Part shown: piece by piece, positions 45,649-56,081 of the stretch
Layout of the letters: each line of letters starts with the position of its first letter
Position numbering within the stretch: the stretch's first letter is position 1
Assembly (NCBI RefSeq): GCF_008632075.1
Contig: NZ_VWVM01000002.1
Coordinates: forward strand, 124,001 to 188,000
Direction of reading: 5' to 3'
DNA from: Candidatus Pantoea gossypiicola
GTDB taxonomy: Bacteria > Pseudomonadota > Gammaproteobacteria > Enterobacterales > Enterobacteriaceae
DNA length: 64,000 nucleotides
Notes under the pieces: generated by a model
The model's input: only the letters and a program-made list of their open reading frames with translations
Databases searched by the model: none
What the model was told of the DNA's origin: nothing
Position numbers and translations under genes: made by a program

Positions 45649-46557
45649 TCAGCTACGGATAAACTGCACCTCACACTGCCGGGCAATCTCCCACAGTCTG
45701 TTACGGATCACCTGCTTCAGTTGCAGAGTCGACTGCGACTGTGGCTGGTCACGACGGCTGATCAGCATCACTTCAAACGGCAGAGGTTGCGCGATGGGCA
45801 GCAGCTTTAGCTGTTCGGCATAGCGGCAGGCGGTGAAGAGATCCACGACGCCCACGCCGCCACCTGCGAGCACCATATCGGCAATGACCGAGTAGGTTTT
45901 GATCGACAACGACACGGCGGGATTTAGTTTCTTATCACGCAGTGCACGGTGCAGGACGCGTCCAAGCGGATCCTGCGCCTGCATCATCAGTAAATTATTG
46001 TCACATAACCATTGCAGCGTAACGGGTTCATGCCGGGGATGATGGCGCGGTAGCAGCGCCACCATGGAAGACTGAAACAGAGGTTCAGCCAGCAGATCCG
46101 CATCGACCTGCTGACCAAAGACCAGCGCGAAATCGAGCTGATTCTCCAGAATCATCTGGCATAAGGTACTGAAATGCTCGGTGACCAGTTCGACACTGAC
46201 CGAGGCCATCTGTTGCCGCCACGTGACCAGCGCCGGGGCCATCACCATCTGACCAAAGGCGTGCGCCGCGCCGACGCGCACCAACTGCCCTTCACCCCGC
46301 CGTAGCTGTTCGGTGAGCTGGGTAATGGATTGCAGGCGCTGGCAGAGATCGTCGATTTCAGGCAGCAGGCGTCGCCCTTCTGCCGTCACGCTCATGCCCT
46401 GGATACGTCGCTCAAACAGCGCAAATCCCAGTTGCTGTTCAGCGTGATTCAGCACACGGCTGATATTCGGTTGCGACACATTCAGCAGGCGCGCCGCTGC
46501 GCTGATGCTGCCGGTCTGTACAATGGCCTGAAAGACCTCTATATGGCGGAGCCGCAT
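45649..46557 (-). CDS. LysR-family transcriptional regulator
   Basis: A 302-residue LysR regulator. The N-terminal helix-turn-helix (LRHIEVFQAIVQTGSISAAA, then SQPNISRVLNHAEQQLG) is typical. The C-terminal effector domain has the usual two-lobed pattern. It lies downstream of, and in line with, the peptide-uptake operon, so regulation of that operon is plausible but not shown. Confidence 0.88.
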   Translation of the reverse strand: MRLRHIEVFQAIVQTGSISAAARLLNVSQPNISRVLNHAEQQLGFALFERRIQGMSVTAEGRRLLPEIDDLCQRLQSITQLTEQLRRGEGQLVRVGAAHAFGQMVMAPALVTWRQQMASVSVELVTEHFSTLCQMILENQLDFALVFGQQVDADLLAEPLFQSSMVALLPRHHPRHEPVTLQWLCDNNLLMMQAQDPLGRVLHRALRDKKLNPAVSLSIKTYSVIADMVLAGGGVGVVDLFTACRYAEQLKLLPIAQPLPFEVMLISRRDQPQSQSTLQLKQVIRNRLWEIARQCEVQFIRS

Positions 46558-46903
46558 GATGATTTACCCTGGATGGAATACCGGACCCGGAGGTCTCTCC
46601 GACAGGCTGCACCGACGGAGAGTGAAAGTAATTATTCCCCTGTTGCAAAAACTGTACCGCAAAACCGGCGCAGGCTCAGCGACCTGGCTCGCACCTGTCC
46701 GCATCCGGCAGTCCGCCTGAAGCCTCTGCAGGGAGCGGTGCTCGCGCTGCCGTGGTGCAGCGGGGTCAGAAATGTGGGTTCATCAGGCTGAAGCCAGCAG
46801 CGATCCTGTCTCGTCCGGGGGATGAGGCATATGTACAGATATCAGGCGAACAGAAAGGCGGGATAAACGGACTGACGTTGCAGGCAGCCCTGGGATAATG
46901 TCG
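46558..46903. other. Intergenic region upstream of the LysR gene
   Basis: These 346 bases follow the aminopeptidase gene and should contain the lysR promoter on the minus strand. No convincing gene, RNA or strong terminator hairpin is visible. Confidence 0.45.
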
Positions 46904-47725
46904 CTACGACTGGGTACTCGCCAGATAGGAGAAGGCACTGAGTAAGCTGATTAACGTCTCCATCTTCTCCGCCTGATAACCCACGGTAACGGCATCAAGG
47001 CGCGTGACGCCAGGGATCAGGCTGAACAGATCGGCCAGCACCGGTTTAGCAGCCTGAAGCCGCATAGCGTAAGGCGCTGTGAGGCGAGTCGTGTTCACGT
47101 GGGAAGGATGCTGCAGTGCAGCGCTTGCCGCGGCGGTGATTGCACGCTGGGCCACCTGCGGACTGATCGATTCCGCGCAGGTATGAGAAATAGCGCGTTT
47201 TACACAGACGTAATCGACCGTCGGGTAATGTTCCGCTATCCAGCTCTGTAACTGATCGTCGCCGGTAACCAGCAGCAATGGCGTGCCGTGTTCAGCGGCG
47301 GCGGCCGCATAAATATCGGTTTCTCCCATCACCAGACCATTGATGTGGATACGCCAGAATGCCCGACCGTTAATGGTATGCGCCAGTACGCCGGATTCAC
47401 CTGCTGCGCTGTGAAATCCCACCAGAAACAGCCCGTCGAACCGCTGCTGTTCTATCCCCTCCACCATCGACAGGCAGCGGGGTTTGCCCTGCACCAGTCG
47501 GGCGCGGGGATCGATATTTCCCGCACGCAAATTGGTCATCTGCGCATGGCTGTCTGCCACCACCACTTCCGTTGCCCCGCCGGCGAACGCCCCTTCAATC
47601 GCGGCATTCACTTCCTGCTCCATCAGGCTACGGGCGATCTGATGCTCCGGATGACCAGGTGTACACTGCTCCGGACGCATGACGCCCGCAATACCTTCAA
47701 TGTCGGCCGAGATAAAAATTTTCAT
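46904..47725 (-). CDS. M55 family D-aminopeptidase (DppA-like)
   Basis: A 273-residue zinc peptidase. The metal-binding start ISADIEGIAGV and the segments VVADSHAQMTNL and FLVGFHSAAGESGVLAHT are diagnostic for M55. Bacillus DppA removes D-amino acids from D-Ala-D-Ala and related peptides. The start overlaps the DmpA-type gene by four bases. Together with the epimerase and the transporter upstream it points to use of peptides containing D-amino acids. Confidence 0.88.
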   Translation of the reverse strand: MKIFISADIEGIAGVMRPEQCTPGHPEHQIARSLMEQEVNAAIEGAFAGGATEVVVADSHAQMTNLRAGNIDPRARLVQGKPRCLSMVEGIEQQRFDGLFLVGFHSAAGESGVLAHTINGRAFWRIHINGLVMGETDIYAAAAAEHGTPLLLVTGDDQLQSWIAEHYPTVDYVCVKRAISHTCAESISPQVAQRAITAAASAALQHPSHVNTTRLTAPYAMRLQAAKPVLADLFSLIPGVTRLDAVTVGYQAEKMETLISLLSAFSYLASTQS

Positions 47726-48765
47726 GAGGTTAACCTGTCCAGAATCTGAGTCAGTGAGGGGCGATGGTGACCGCGAAAGCCGGTAACGGCCTCTGCGCTC
47801 AACAGGGCATCCAGTACAGCCTGTTCAGTGGCATCTGCGGCGGCGGCAAGCAGCGGTTCCAGCGTGTCGTCCTGTGGCGGTTGCGGCAGCGGTTGTGTTG
47901 AAAACGCCACCGCAATATCCCCTGAGCCGTGGCCCCAGTAACTGCCCAGCCGTCCAAGGCCCGCACCGGCGCGCTTCGCGATGCGCTTCAGCTGACGGGC
48001 ATCCAGCGGGGCATCTGTCGCCATGATGATGATGACAGAACCGGCATCCAGCTGCGGCGCATTCCCCGTCAGCAGCGGCACAATCATCTCGCCCGCCCGC
48101 ACGCCATCAATCGTTAAGGCTTCCAGTGCGCCGAAATTGGCCAGCACCAGCACGCCAAGCGTGGCGTTAAGCGAGGGTATCAGCCGCGAGGCAGTGCCGA
48201 TGCCGCCTTTCAGGCTGAAACAGCTCATCCCGCGTCCCGCGCCGACGCTGCCGCGCGCGAAGTCAGCGGAGGCCGTCTGCAGCGCCGCCTGCGCCATCGC
48301 CTCACTGATGGCCAGCGCCTGAATATCATTCAGCCAGCCATCGTTACACTCCAGCACCAGCGGGTTGACCGTAGGCAATGTCCGGCCCAGTTCCGGGTTA
48401 CGACGGATGGCATCCCGCACCAGCGCGGTAAACAGCGTGCCGACCGCCAGCGTATTACTGAGCAGAATCGGCGTCTGAAGCACGCCAAGTTCTTCTATCT
48501 GAATCAGTCCGACGGGTTTCGCAAAGCCGTTCAGCACCTCAACCCCGCACGGCAGCGGCGTGAGAAACAGATTGTCGCCCGGCGGTACGATAGCGGTGAC
48601 GCCAGTCTGCGTTTCGCCTTCATTCAGCGTGTCATGTCCGACACGCACGCCCGCAACATCGCTGATGCGATTAGTGGGGCCGCATGCGCTTCGCGGCTGC
48701 CCAAGCTGACGCAGGTCACGCCAGCGATCCAGCAGCAGGTCGCGCTGCAGTTGTTGGTAATCCAT
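47722..48765 (-). CDS. P1/S58 family peptidase (DmpA/BapA type)
   Basis: A 347-residue self-processing aminopeptidase of the DmpA fold. The likely autocleavage and nucleophile site is Gly-Ser in LDAGSVIIIMATDAPLD; other conserved parts are GVRVGHDTL, ECNDGWLNDI and GSVGAGRGMSCF. Relatives act on L-aminopeptides, D-esters or beta-peptides. It is encoded two bases after the second permease gene and overlaps the M55 gene. Confidence 0.85.
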   Translation of the reverse strand: MDYQQLQRDLLLDRWRDLRQLGQPRSACGPTNRISDVAGVRVGHDTLNEGETQTGVTAIVPPGDNLFLTPLPCGVEVLNGFAKPVGLIQIEELGVLQTPILLSNTLAVGTLFTALVRDAIRRNPELGRTLPTVNPLVLECNDGWLNDIQALAISEAMAQAALQTASADFARGSVGAGRGMSCFSLKGGIGTASRLIPSLNATLGVLVLANFGALEALTIDGVRAGEMIVPLLTGNAPQLDAGSVIIIMATDAPLDARQLKRIAKRAGAGLGRLGSYWGHGSGDIAVAFSTQPLPQPPQDDTLEPLLAAAADATEQAVLDALLSAEAVTGFRGHHRPSLTQILDRLTS

Positions 48766-48767
48766 GG

Positions 48768-49652
48768 TCAGCCCTTGAGTTTGGGATCGAGCGTGTCACG
48801 CAACGCATCGCCAAGCAGATTGAATGCCAGCACGGTAATAAAGATCGCCAGCCCCGGGAATACGCTCATGTGCCAGGCACCGGCCATCATCATGCTGCGG
48901 CTCATCGCCAGAATATTGCCCCATTCCGGCACGTCAGGCTCTGGACCCAGTCCGATAAAACTCAGGCCAGCCGCCGTCAGAATACTGGTGCCGATGCGCA
49001 TAGTGAAATAGACAATCACGCTGGAGAGCGTGCCGGGCAGAATATGCCGCAGAATAATCACGCGGTCTGGCGCACCGGCACAGCGCACGGCTTCAACATA
49101 GGCAGCCTGCTTCAGAGAGAGCGTCGACGCCCGCACGATACGGGCAAATACCGGCACGCTGAAGACCGCGACCGCGATAATCACATTGTTCAGGCCGGTT
49201 CCCAGCAGCGCAACCACCGCAATGGCCAGCAACATGCCGGGAAACGCGAATAGGACGTCGGCACCGCGCATGATCAGCATATCGACCCAACCGCCGTAAT
49301 AGCCCGCCAGTAAGCCCAGTATCACCCCGACCAGCATGCCCATCGTCACCGACAGCACGCCGATATAGAGCGAGATACGCGCCCCATAGATAATGCGGCT
49401 GAGCAGGTCGCGCCCCAGCTCGTCGGTCCCCATCCAGTGTGCCGTGGAAGGCGGCGACGACAGCGCCATCCAGTCCGGTGCCATGGGATCCCAGGGTGCC
49501 AGCCAGGGCGCAAAAACCGCCACCACGATTAACAGCATTACAAAGCCGCCAGAGACCAGCGCCAGCGGGTTACGCACAAAGGCATGCAGGAAATCACGCC
49601 ATGGCGAACGAATGATCTGAGGCGGGTTGTCAGTCAGCGATTGACTACTCAT
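48768..49652 (-). CDS. Peptide ABC transporter permease (GsiD/DppC type)
   Basis: A 294-residue inner-membrane permease with an N-terminal OppC-type segment ([20 protein letters not shown]) and the marker [21 protein letters not shown]. The EAA loop is [20 protein letters not shown]. It pairs with the permease encoded upstream, which it overlaps by four bases. Confidence 0.9.
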   Translation of the reverse strand: MSSQSLTDNPPQIIRSPWRDFLHAFVRNPLALVSGGFVMLLIVVAVFAPWLAPWDPMAPDWMALSSPPSTAHWMGTDELGRDLLSRIIYGARISLYIGVLSVTMGMLVGVILGLLAGYYGGWVDMLIMRGADVLFAFPGMLLAIAVVALLGTGLNNVIIAVAVFSVPVFARIVRASTLSLKQAAYVEAVRCAGAPDRVIILRHILPGTLSSVIVYFTMRIGTSILTAAGLSFIGLGPEPDVPEWGNILAMSRSMMMAGAWHMSVFPGLAIFITVLAFNLLGDALRDTLDPKLKG

Positions 49653-50581
49653 TTCGGCTCCTGTCGCAGACGAATGGCCGGATTGACCACCGCGTAAAGC
49701 AGATCGACCAGCAGGTTAATCACAATAAACTCAAACACGAACAGCATCACCAGCGCCTGAATCACCGGCTGATCCTGCGCTTTGATCGACTCAATCAGTA
49801 ACCAGCCTAATCCCGGCCAGTTGAAAACACTCTCCACGACGATGGATCCGCCCAGCAGAAAACCGAACTGCAGACCCAGCATGGTAATCACCGGGATAAG
49901 CGCATTACGCATCACATGTTTCCACGTCACCAGGCGATTATGCAGCCCTTTGGCTTTTGCGGTACGCACGTAATCTTCCTGCGCCACCTCCAGGAAGGCC
50001 GAACGGGTAAAGCGCGCCATGACCGCCGCCACCGACGAACCCAGCGTAATGGCGGGCAGAACAATATCGCTGGCCCTGTTAAAGCCGCTGACCGAAAACA
50101 GCCCAAATGGCATTGCGACGAACTGAATGAGCAACAGCCCCAGCCAGAAAGCAGGCATCGAAATGCCGCCTACCGCCACGCTCATCAGCGTCCAGTCCTG
50201 CCAGCGTCCCCGTTTCAGGGCCGCCATCACGCCAAATAACAAACCGAGAATAACGGACCAGGTGAAACCCGCTAAGGCGAGCCACAGCGTCGGCATAAAG
50301 CCCTGCCCAATCACCTCCCGAACTGGTTGCTGGGTGCGATAGGTGATGCCCAGGTCGCCCTGCAACAGGCTGCCGATCCAGTGCAGATACTGCTGCGGCA
50401 GCGGATCGTTAAGCCCGAGATGCTGACGCGCCGCCTCGACCGCCTCAATGGATGCATCCGGTCCGGCATAAATGCGCGCCGGATCGCCCGGCATAAGCTT
50501 GATAAAACCGAAAACCAGCAACGAGACCACCAGCAAAACCGGGATCATCTCCAGCAATCGGCGAAGGATGTATGCAAACAT
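49649..50581 (-). CDS. Peptide ABC transporter permease (GsiC/DppB type)
   Basis: A 310-residue permease with the family start [20 protein letters not shown] and [13 protein letters not shown]. The EAA-type loop is [20 protein letters not shown]. The ATG at 50581 has AGGGAATGAC upstream; the longer frame to 50629 is not supported. It lies between the binding protein and the second permease. Confidence 0.9.
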   Translation of the reverse strand: MFAYILRRLLEMIPVLLVVSLLVFGFIKLMPGDPARIYAGPDASIEAVEAARQHLGLNDPLPQQYLHWIGSLLQGDLGITYRTQQPVREVIGQGFMPTLWLALAGFTWSVILGLLFGVMAALKRGRWQDWTLMSVAVGGISMPAFWLGLLLIQFVAMPFGLFSVSGFNRASDIVLPAITLGSSVAAVMARFTRSAFLEVAQEDYVRTAKAKGLHNRLVTWKHVMRNALIPVITMLGLQFGFLLGGSIVVESVFNWPGLGWLLIESIKAQDQPVIQALVMLFVFEFIVINLLVDLLYAVVNPAIRLRQEPK

Positions 50582-50661
50582 GTCATTCCCTGAAATGAGG
50601 TGACGGGCCTCCTCTCGTCCCCGGCCCATTGCGGACAGGGAACGAGGAAGAAGAAAGCGTT

Positions 50662-52203
50662 TTATTTAAAGGACGCCTGAGTGAATATGAAATTGCCATC
50701 AGGCAGCATCGAAACGCCGCTCAGCATGTTGCGCTTGCCCACCAGATTGTCTGGCGTGCCCAGGAACGCCACCGGTGCTTCTTTCCACAACACCTTTTGC
50801 GCCTGCGCATAGGCGATACCGCGCTTTGCCGGATCGGCAGTCGCCAGCCCGGCCGCAATCGCTTTGTCTGCATCCGGGTTACTGAAGTAGGAGACGTTAT
50901 AGGAGGTCGGCACCCAGGATTCGGTGGCAAACAGCGGACGCAGCGCCCAGTCGGCGTCGCCCGTAGAGGTCGACCAGCCGCCATAATAGAGGTCAAACTC
51001 CGCCATTTTCGGATCCTTCACGCCCCATAATTTAGCGTTGCGCGTGCCGGAATCCATCGGTGTGACCGTGGCACGAATACCCACCGCAGCCAGCTGTGCC
51101 TTCAGCACCTGACCGGCTCGTACGGCGGCCGTGGCATTGGTGACCCAGAGTTTAAGATCCAGACCATTCGGATAGCCCGCGGCTTTCAGCAACGCTTTAG
51201 CCTCGTCAGGTGCATAACGGTAGTCGGGAGCGGTTTGTTTTTGATAGAACTGCACCCCTTCCGGCATGGCGGAGGTGGCCGGTTTGCCCAGACCGGCAAA
51301 GGCTACTTTCAGCCACAGATTACGGTCAATCGCATAGTTGATGGCCTGACGAACCCGAATATCGGCCAGCGGCTTGTGCTGCGTGTTGATCGCCATGTAA
51401 TAGAGATAAATGCTCGGATCGCGCTGAATCGAAAGGTGGCTGTCCTGCTTCACTGCCGCAATCAGGTCTGACGGCAATGGCCAGATGGCATCTACCTGTC
51501 CCGATTTCAGCGCTGCCACCCGTGTCGCATCTTCCGGGCTCGGCGAGAAGATCACCTTGTCGACTTTAGGCCATCCCTGCTGCCAGTAACCGTCATACTT
51601 CGCCAGCGTGACCGCTTTGCCCGGTGTCCAGTTGACGAATTTAAACGGACCGGTTCCCACCGGATGCAGTCGCAATTGCGCTTCGTCCGGATATTGCTTA
51701 AGAACGGACGGGCTCCACATTACCGCCGAAGGATGCGCCAGCGTGTTGATAAAAGCCCCGAACGACTGATTGAGATCGATTTTTACCTGGTCGGGAGCCA
51801 GCACCGTAACCTTATCGATCATTTTGTAGAGACTGTTACGCTTCAGCCCTTTTTTCTGGTCTGCCAGCCGATCAAGGTTAGCTTTGACGGCCTCGGCATC
51901 AAAAGGTGTTCCGTCCTGGAAGGTGACGCCTTTGCGCAGCGTCAGCGTAAATTCGGTGGCACTGTCATTGGAGGTATAACCGGTCGCCAGCCAGGGCTGC
52001 AGCTTCATTTGAGGATCAAACTGGAACAGGCGCTCAAAGATGCCGCTCTGCACCGAGTAGCTGACATTATCCGAGGTGTCGTGCGGATCCAGTCCCGTAA
52101 TATCGGCATACATGGAGATGCGCAGATCCTGTGCCTGCGCAGTCATGACCAGCGTCGTCGTCAATGCGAGGGCTAGCGAAGTACGGTGAAATAGCGTTTT
52201 CAT
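50662..52203 (-). CDS. Peptide/glutathione-binding periplasmic protein (GsiB-like)
   Basis: A 513-residue family 5 solute-binding protein. A signal peptide ends near MTAQAQDL, and conserved segments include FTLTLRKGVTFQDGTPFDAEAVKANLDRL and HPVGTGPFKFVNW (given in short pieces of the family pattern). The start is ATG 52203 with AGGAGA upstream; a much longer frame is an artefact of the neighbouring gene's other strand. It supplies peptides to the two permeases and the dual ATPase encoded on either side. Confidence 0.9.
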   Translation of the reverse strand: MKTLFHRTSLALALTTTLVMTAQAQDLRISMYADITGLDPHDTSDNVSYSVQSGIFERLFQFDPQMKLQPWLATGYTSNDSATEFTLTLRKGVTFQDGTPFDAEAVKANLDRLADQKKGLKRNSLYKMIDKVTVLAPDQVKIDLNQSFGAFINTLAHPSAVMWSPSVLKQYPDEAQLRLHPVGTGPFKFVNWTPGKAVTLAKYDGYWQQGWPKVDKVIFSPSPEDATRVAALKSGQVDAIWPLPSDLIAAVKQDSHLSIQRDPSIYLYYMAINTQHKPLADIRVRQAINYAIDRNLWLKVAFAGLGKPATSAMPEGVQFYQKQTAPDYRYAPDEAKALLKAAGYPNGLDLKLWVTNATAAVRAGQVLKAQLAAVGIRATVTPMDSGTRNAKLWGVKDPKMAEFDLYYGGWSTSTGDADWALRPLFATESWVPTSYNVSYFSNPDADKAIAAGLATADPAKRGIAYAQAQKVLWKEAPVAFLGTPDNLVGKRNMLSGVSMLPDGNFIFTQASFK

Positions 52204-52228
52204 ACATTCTCCTGGTCGTTGAGGATAA

Positions 52229-54091
52229 TTAAAATGCAATGCCGTCAGCGACCCAGTGCTGGGGCGCAACCTGGCGATAACGGGTTTTCGTGACCGTTTC
52301 GCCCACCTTACGTAACGGCGAAGGAATTTCGCTGTCATCGAAAAGACGGGGCTGACGGTTCTCTGGATCGGCGACCGGCACGGAGGCCAGCAGACGCCGG
52401 GTATAGGGATGTTGCGGCTGATTAAAGACAGACTGGCGCGGACCAAGCTCCACAATCTGGCCGAGGTACATCACCGCGACGCGATTCGCAATGCGCTCGA
52501 CGACCGCCATATCGTGAGAGATGAAGATCCATGCCACGTCTGTCTGCTGCTGCAGGTCCATCATCAGATTCACCACCTGCGCCTGAATCGACACATCCAG
52601 GGCTGATACCGCCTCATCCGCAATAATCACTTTCGGTTTCAGCGCCATGGCGCGGGCGATGGCAATACGCTGACGCTGACCGCCAGAAAATTCGTGCGGA
52701 TAACGACGCGCGTGCTCCGGCAGGAGACCGACGCTCTTGAGCAGCGCATCGATCTGTGGAGAAGCCTGTTCAAGTGAAGAGACCATGCCATGTAGCAGCA
52801 ACGGCTCTGCAATGGTGAACCCTACTGTCAGGCGGGGGTTCAGAGACGCATAGGGATCCTGAAACACCATCTGAATTTCACGGCGCAGCGGCTGGAACTC
52901 TGCCTCTTTCAGATCAGAGATCTCTTTTCCCTCAAAGTGAATGCTTTCAGCGTCACTGTTGATGAGGCGCATCAGTGCTCGTCCGGTGGTCGATTTGCCG
53001 CAGCCGCTTTCACCCACGATGGCCAGGGTTTCACCGGGCCACAGCGTGAAATCAATCTGCTCCACCGCATGCACATGATGCGTCAGGCCCGATAAAATGC
53101 CGCTGCGAATCGGGTAATAGACTTTCAGCCCACGCACATCCAGCAGCGGTGCCACGTCATAGCGAGCGGTTTGCTGTTCGCTTTGCGCAGCGTCCCGCGC
53201 ACCAGGCAGAAGAAAGCGTTGCGGCCATGCGTGTTCCCGCATATCGCCGAGTCTGGGTACGGCCGCCAGTAACGCTTTGGTATAAGCGTGCTGCGGGGCG
53301 GCAAAAATCTCAGATACGGTTCCCTGCTCAACGACTTCGCCACGCAACATGACTACTACGCGATCGGCGATTTCTGCGACCACGCCCATATCATGGGTGA
53401 TAAACAATACCGCCATCTGTTTCTCGCGTTGCAGCTCACGCAGAATATGGAGAATGCGCGCCTGCACGGTGACATCCAGCGCAGTGGTCGGTTCGTCGGC
53501 AATCAGGAGTTGCGGATCACAGGCCAGCGCCTGCGCAATCATCACACGCTGCCGCATGCCGCCTGACAGCGAGTGCGGATAGCTTTTCATCACGCGATCC
53601 ACATCCGCGATACGCACCTGTCGCAGCAGTTCACGCGCACGCGCATGGGCCTGTTTTCTGTCGCACAGATGATGATCGCGTAATGCCTCGGTGAGTTGAT
53701 CGTCAATGCGCAAGACCGGATTCAGCGAGGTCATTGGCTCCTGAAAGATCATCGCCATTTCACGGCCACGCAGTGTGCGGCGCTGTGCATCGTTAAGGGT
53801 TTCTAACGCGTGCAGGTTTCCGCTGCGATCGCGAAACTGGATGCTGCCGCGATCGACACGTCCATTGCTGGACAGCAGGCCCATCACCGCCAGCGATGTA
53901 ACCGATTTACCGGAGCCGCTTTCACCCACCACGGCGACAATTTCACCCGGATTAATGGCAAAGCTGATGCCTTTGAGTGCCTGATTCTTACCGCTGCGTC
54001 CATGAAATGAGACGCTGAGATCCTCAATCGCCAGCACGGGGGATGGCGAGGCCGCGCGGGTAGCAGGAGAAGTACGTTGTGTGTCCGTCAT
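52229..54091 (-). CDS. Dual-domain peptide ABC transporter ATPase (GsiA-like)
   Basis: A 620-residue protein with two full ABC cassettes. The first has Walker A VGESGSGKSVTS and signature LSGGMRQR; the second has VGESGCGKSTTG and FSGGQRQR. Both Walker B motifs (IADEPTTALD and IADEAVSALD) and oligopeptide-binding C-terminal extensions are present. It energises the GsiBCD-type transporter encoded next to it. Confidence 0.92.
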   Translation of the reverse strand: MTDTQRTSPATRAASPSPVLAIEDLSVSFHGRSGKNQALKGISFAINPGEIVAVVGESGSGKSVTSLAVMGLLSSNGRVDRGSIQFRDRSGNLHALETLNDAQRRTLRGREMAMIFQEPMTSLNPVLRIDDQLTEALRDHHLCDRKQAHARARELLRQVRIADVDRVMKSYPHSLSGGMRQRVMIAQALACDPQLLIADEPTTALDVTVQARILHILRELQREKQMAVLFITHDMGVVAEIADRVVVMLRGEVVEQGTVSEIFAAPQHAYTKALLAAVPRLGDMREHAWPQRFLLPGARDAAQSEQQTARYDVAPLLDVRGLKVYYPIRSGILSGLTHHVHAVEQIDFTLWPGETLAIVGESGCGKSTTGRALMRLINSDAESIHFEGKEISDLKEAEFQPLRREIQMVFQDPYASLNPRLTVGFTIAEPLLLHGMVSSLEQASPQIDALLKSVGLLPEHARRYPHEFSGGQRQRIAIARAMALKPKVIIADEAVSALDVSIQAQVVNLMMDLQQQTDVAWIFISHDMAVVERIANRVAVMYLGQIVELGPRQSVFNQPQHPYTRRLLASVPVADPENRQPRLFDDSEIPSPLRKVGETVTKTRYRQVAPQHWVADGIAF

Positions 54092-54106
54092 CGTCGCCTC
54101 GCAGAG

Positions 54107-55072
54107 TTATAGCCAGATACGGCCTTCGGAGTAGCTCAGGAAAGGAGAACTGTCGGCGGCAAGCCAGATGGGGCCGTCCAGATCGACGAACTCTGCATTT
54201 ACCGCGACGGGCAATGCAGCCTCCATCGCCAGAGACGAGCCCAGCATGCAACCGACCATGATGCGCATATTGAGCGTCCGGGCTTCCTCCACCATCGCCA
54301 GCGCTTCGGTCAGGCCACCGCACTTATCCAGTTTGATGTTGATCATCTCGTAGCGGTCGCGTAATCCGGCAATGTCCGCCCGCGTATGGCAACTCTCATC
54401 GGCACAGACCGGTATGGGATGCTTAAAGCGTTGCAGGTCATGATCCTGCCCCGCGGGAAGGGGTTGCTCCACCATCGCGATGTTGAAGGCTTTAAGTGCC
54501 ACCAGCAGGCTTTCCAGTTCCAGTCCCGACCAGGCTTCGTTGGCATCGATAATGAGCGTGGCATGGGGTGCCGCCGCACGAATCGCCGCCACCTTTTCCA
54601 GAACCGCATCCCGGTCGAGCTTAATTTTGAGCAGGATGGCACCACGTGAGACCGCATCTGCCGCCGCGATAGCCATGTTTTTCTCCGTATCAAGGCTAAG
54701 GGTCTCTGCGGTAACGATTGAAGCTGGCTGAGAGCACGCGGTCTTTTGCCACAGCGTCTGATTCGCGCGTGCGGCATCAAGTCGCCATAGCGCACAGTCC
54801 AGCACGTTGCGCGCCGAACCGGCGGGTAAGCGGTTTTGCAGATCGTGACGGCTCAGGCCCGATTCCACCTCAGTGCGTACGGCTTCGAGCAGCGCCTGGA
54901 CGCTGTCGGGTGTCTCATCGTAGCGGGCCGTCGGAGTGCATTCGCCCTGCCCGATGAACCCGTTTTGCTCCAGGGTGACCCGGATGACCGTCACGGCAGT
55001 GCGGGTACCGCGTGCGATTGCAAAGGGTCGCGCCAGCGGCAGCTCCACCACCTCAATCTGCAACTGTCGCAT
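54107..55072 (-). CDS. dgcA: Dipeptide epimerase / N-acetyl-D-glutamate racemase (enolase superfamily)
   Basis: A 321-residue enolase-superfamily enzyme. The KxK catalytic motif is LLKIKLD, metal ligands are in LIIDANEAW, VEQPLP and CADESCH, and the second catalytic lysine is in NIKLDKCGG. Homologues are L-Ala-D/L-Glu epimerases (YcjG) for murein peptides, or DgcA, which racemises N-acetyl-D-glutamate. The DUF1611 gene immediately upstream makes the DgcN-DgcA pair plausible; the substrate is not fixed by sequence alone. Start ATG 55072. Confidence 0.8.
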   Translation of the reverse strand: MRQLQIEVVELPLARPFAIARGTRTAVTVIRVTLEQNGFIGQGECTPTARYDETPDSVQALLEAVRTEVESGLSRHDLQNRLPAGSARNVLDCALWRLDAARANQTLWQKTACSQPASIVTAETLSLDTEKNMAIAAADAVSRGAILLKIKLDRDAVLEKVAAIRAAAPHATLIIDANEAWSGLELESLLVALKAFNIAMVEQPLPAGQDHDLQRFKHPIPVCADESCHTRADIAGLRDRYEMINIKLDKCGGLTEALAMVEEARTLNMRIMVGCMLGSSLAMEAALPVAVNAEFVDLDGPIWLAADSSPFLSYSEGRIWL

Positions 55073-55073
55073 T

Positions 55074-56081
55074 TCAGCCGCGCTCCTGAAGCAGTGCAGC
55101 GATCTCATCAATACCAAAACGCACAGGATCCGTAGCCGGTAAGCCGAACTCAGCGCGGACTTCGGCGCAATAAGCGAGCGCCTCTTCTTCACTGTAACTG
55201 GAGGTGTTGATCGCAAAGCCAGCGAGCTGAACCGACTCACTGGTCACCTGCGCGGCACGCAGATTGGCTTCAACGCATTCCTTCAGGCTGACCATCGGCT
55301 GGTGCGGCAAATGACGCATATGAGGACGTCCCATTTCATGGCACATCACCAGCCAGTGTGGCTGCGCACCGTGCATCAGCCCCATGCTGACGCCCGCATA
55401 AGAGGGATGGAACAGTGAGCCCTGACCTTCGACGATATCCCAGTGGTCGTCGTCATTCGCGGGTGACAGCGCTTCTGCTGCTCCGGCAATAAAATCCGCG
55501 ATGACCGCATCCACAGCAATACCCTCTCCCGCAACCAGAATGCCGGTCTGCCCCGTGGCGCGAAAATCAGCTTTCATGCCGCGCGCACGCATCGCCGCTT
55601 CCAGCGCCAGGGAGGTGTACATCTTGCCCACTGAGCAGTCCGTACCGACGGTCAGGATGCGCTTACCTGAACGCTTCTTGCCGCTGCCCACACTGAGCGC
55701 CGGACGCATATGACGCAGGTCAAACAGTTCAACGCCAGAAGCCTGCGCAAGCGCGACCAGTTCCGGTTCGTCCACCAGCCGATGGTGCAGACCGCTGGCA
55801 ACGTTCATGCCAGCTTTGATGGCACTTTTGATGGTTTCCAGCCAGTGCGCTGGCAGATAACCGCCTGCATTAGCCGTGCCCAGCACCAGCGTTTTCGCTC
55901 CACGCGCTTTAGCGCCGGGAATGTCCAGTTCATCCAGACCCAGACTGACCGTGCAGCCCGGCAGTTTAATTTCGCCAACGCACTGCTCAGGCCGCCAGAT
56001 ATGAATACCGCGCGCCGTTTTTGCCGCGAGGGGATCGGTAACATCGCCAAGAAAAAGTAAATAGGGTTGTGGGATTAGCAT
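55074..56081 (-). CDS. dgcN: DUF1611 protein, D-glutamate N-acetyltransferase-like (DgcN)
   Basis: A 335-residue protein of the DUF1611 family. The P-loop-like TVGTDCSVGKMYTSLAL near residue 145 and the VEGQGSLFHPSYAGVS segment are diagnostic. In marine bacteria a DUF1611 member (DgcN) acetylates D-glutamate, which DgcA then racemises. Here the two genes are one base apart. It is the first gene of the peptide-uptake operon. Start ATG 56081; the longer frame has no ribosome site. Confidence 0.78.
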   Translation of the reverse strand: MLIPQPYLLFLGDVTDPLAAKTARGIHIWRPEQCVGEIKLPGCTVSLGLDELDIPGAKARGAKTLVLGTANAGGYLPAHWLETIKSAIKAGMNVASGLHHRLVDEPELVALAQASGVELFDLRHMRPALSVGSGKKRSGKRILTVGTDCSVGKMYTSLALEAAMRARGMKADFRATGQTGILVAGEGIAVDAVIADFIAGAAEALSPANDDDHWDIVEGQGSLFHPSYAGVSMGLMHGAQPHWLVMCHEMGRPHMRHLPHQPMVSLKECVEANLRAAQVTSESVQLAGFAINTSSYSEEEALAYCAEVRAEFGLPATDPVRFGIDEIAALLQERG

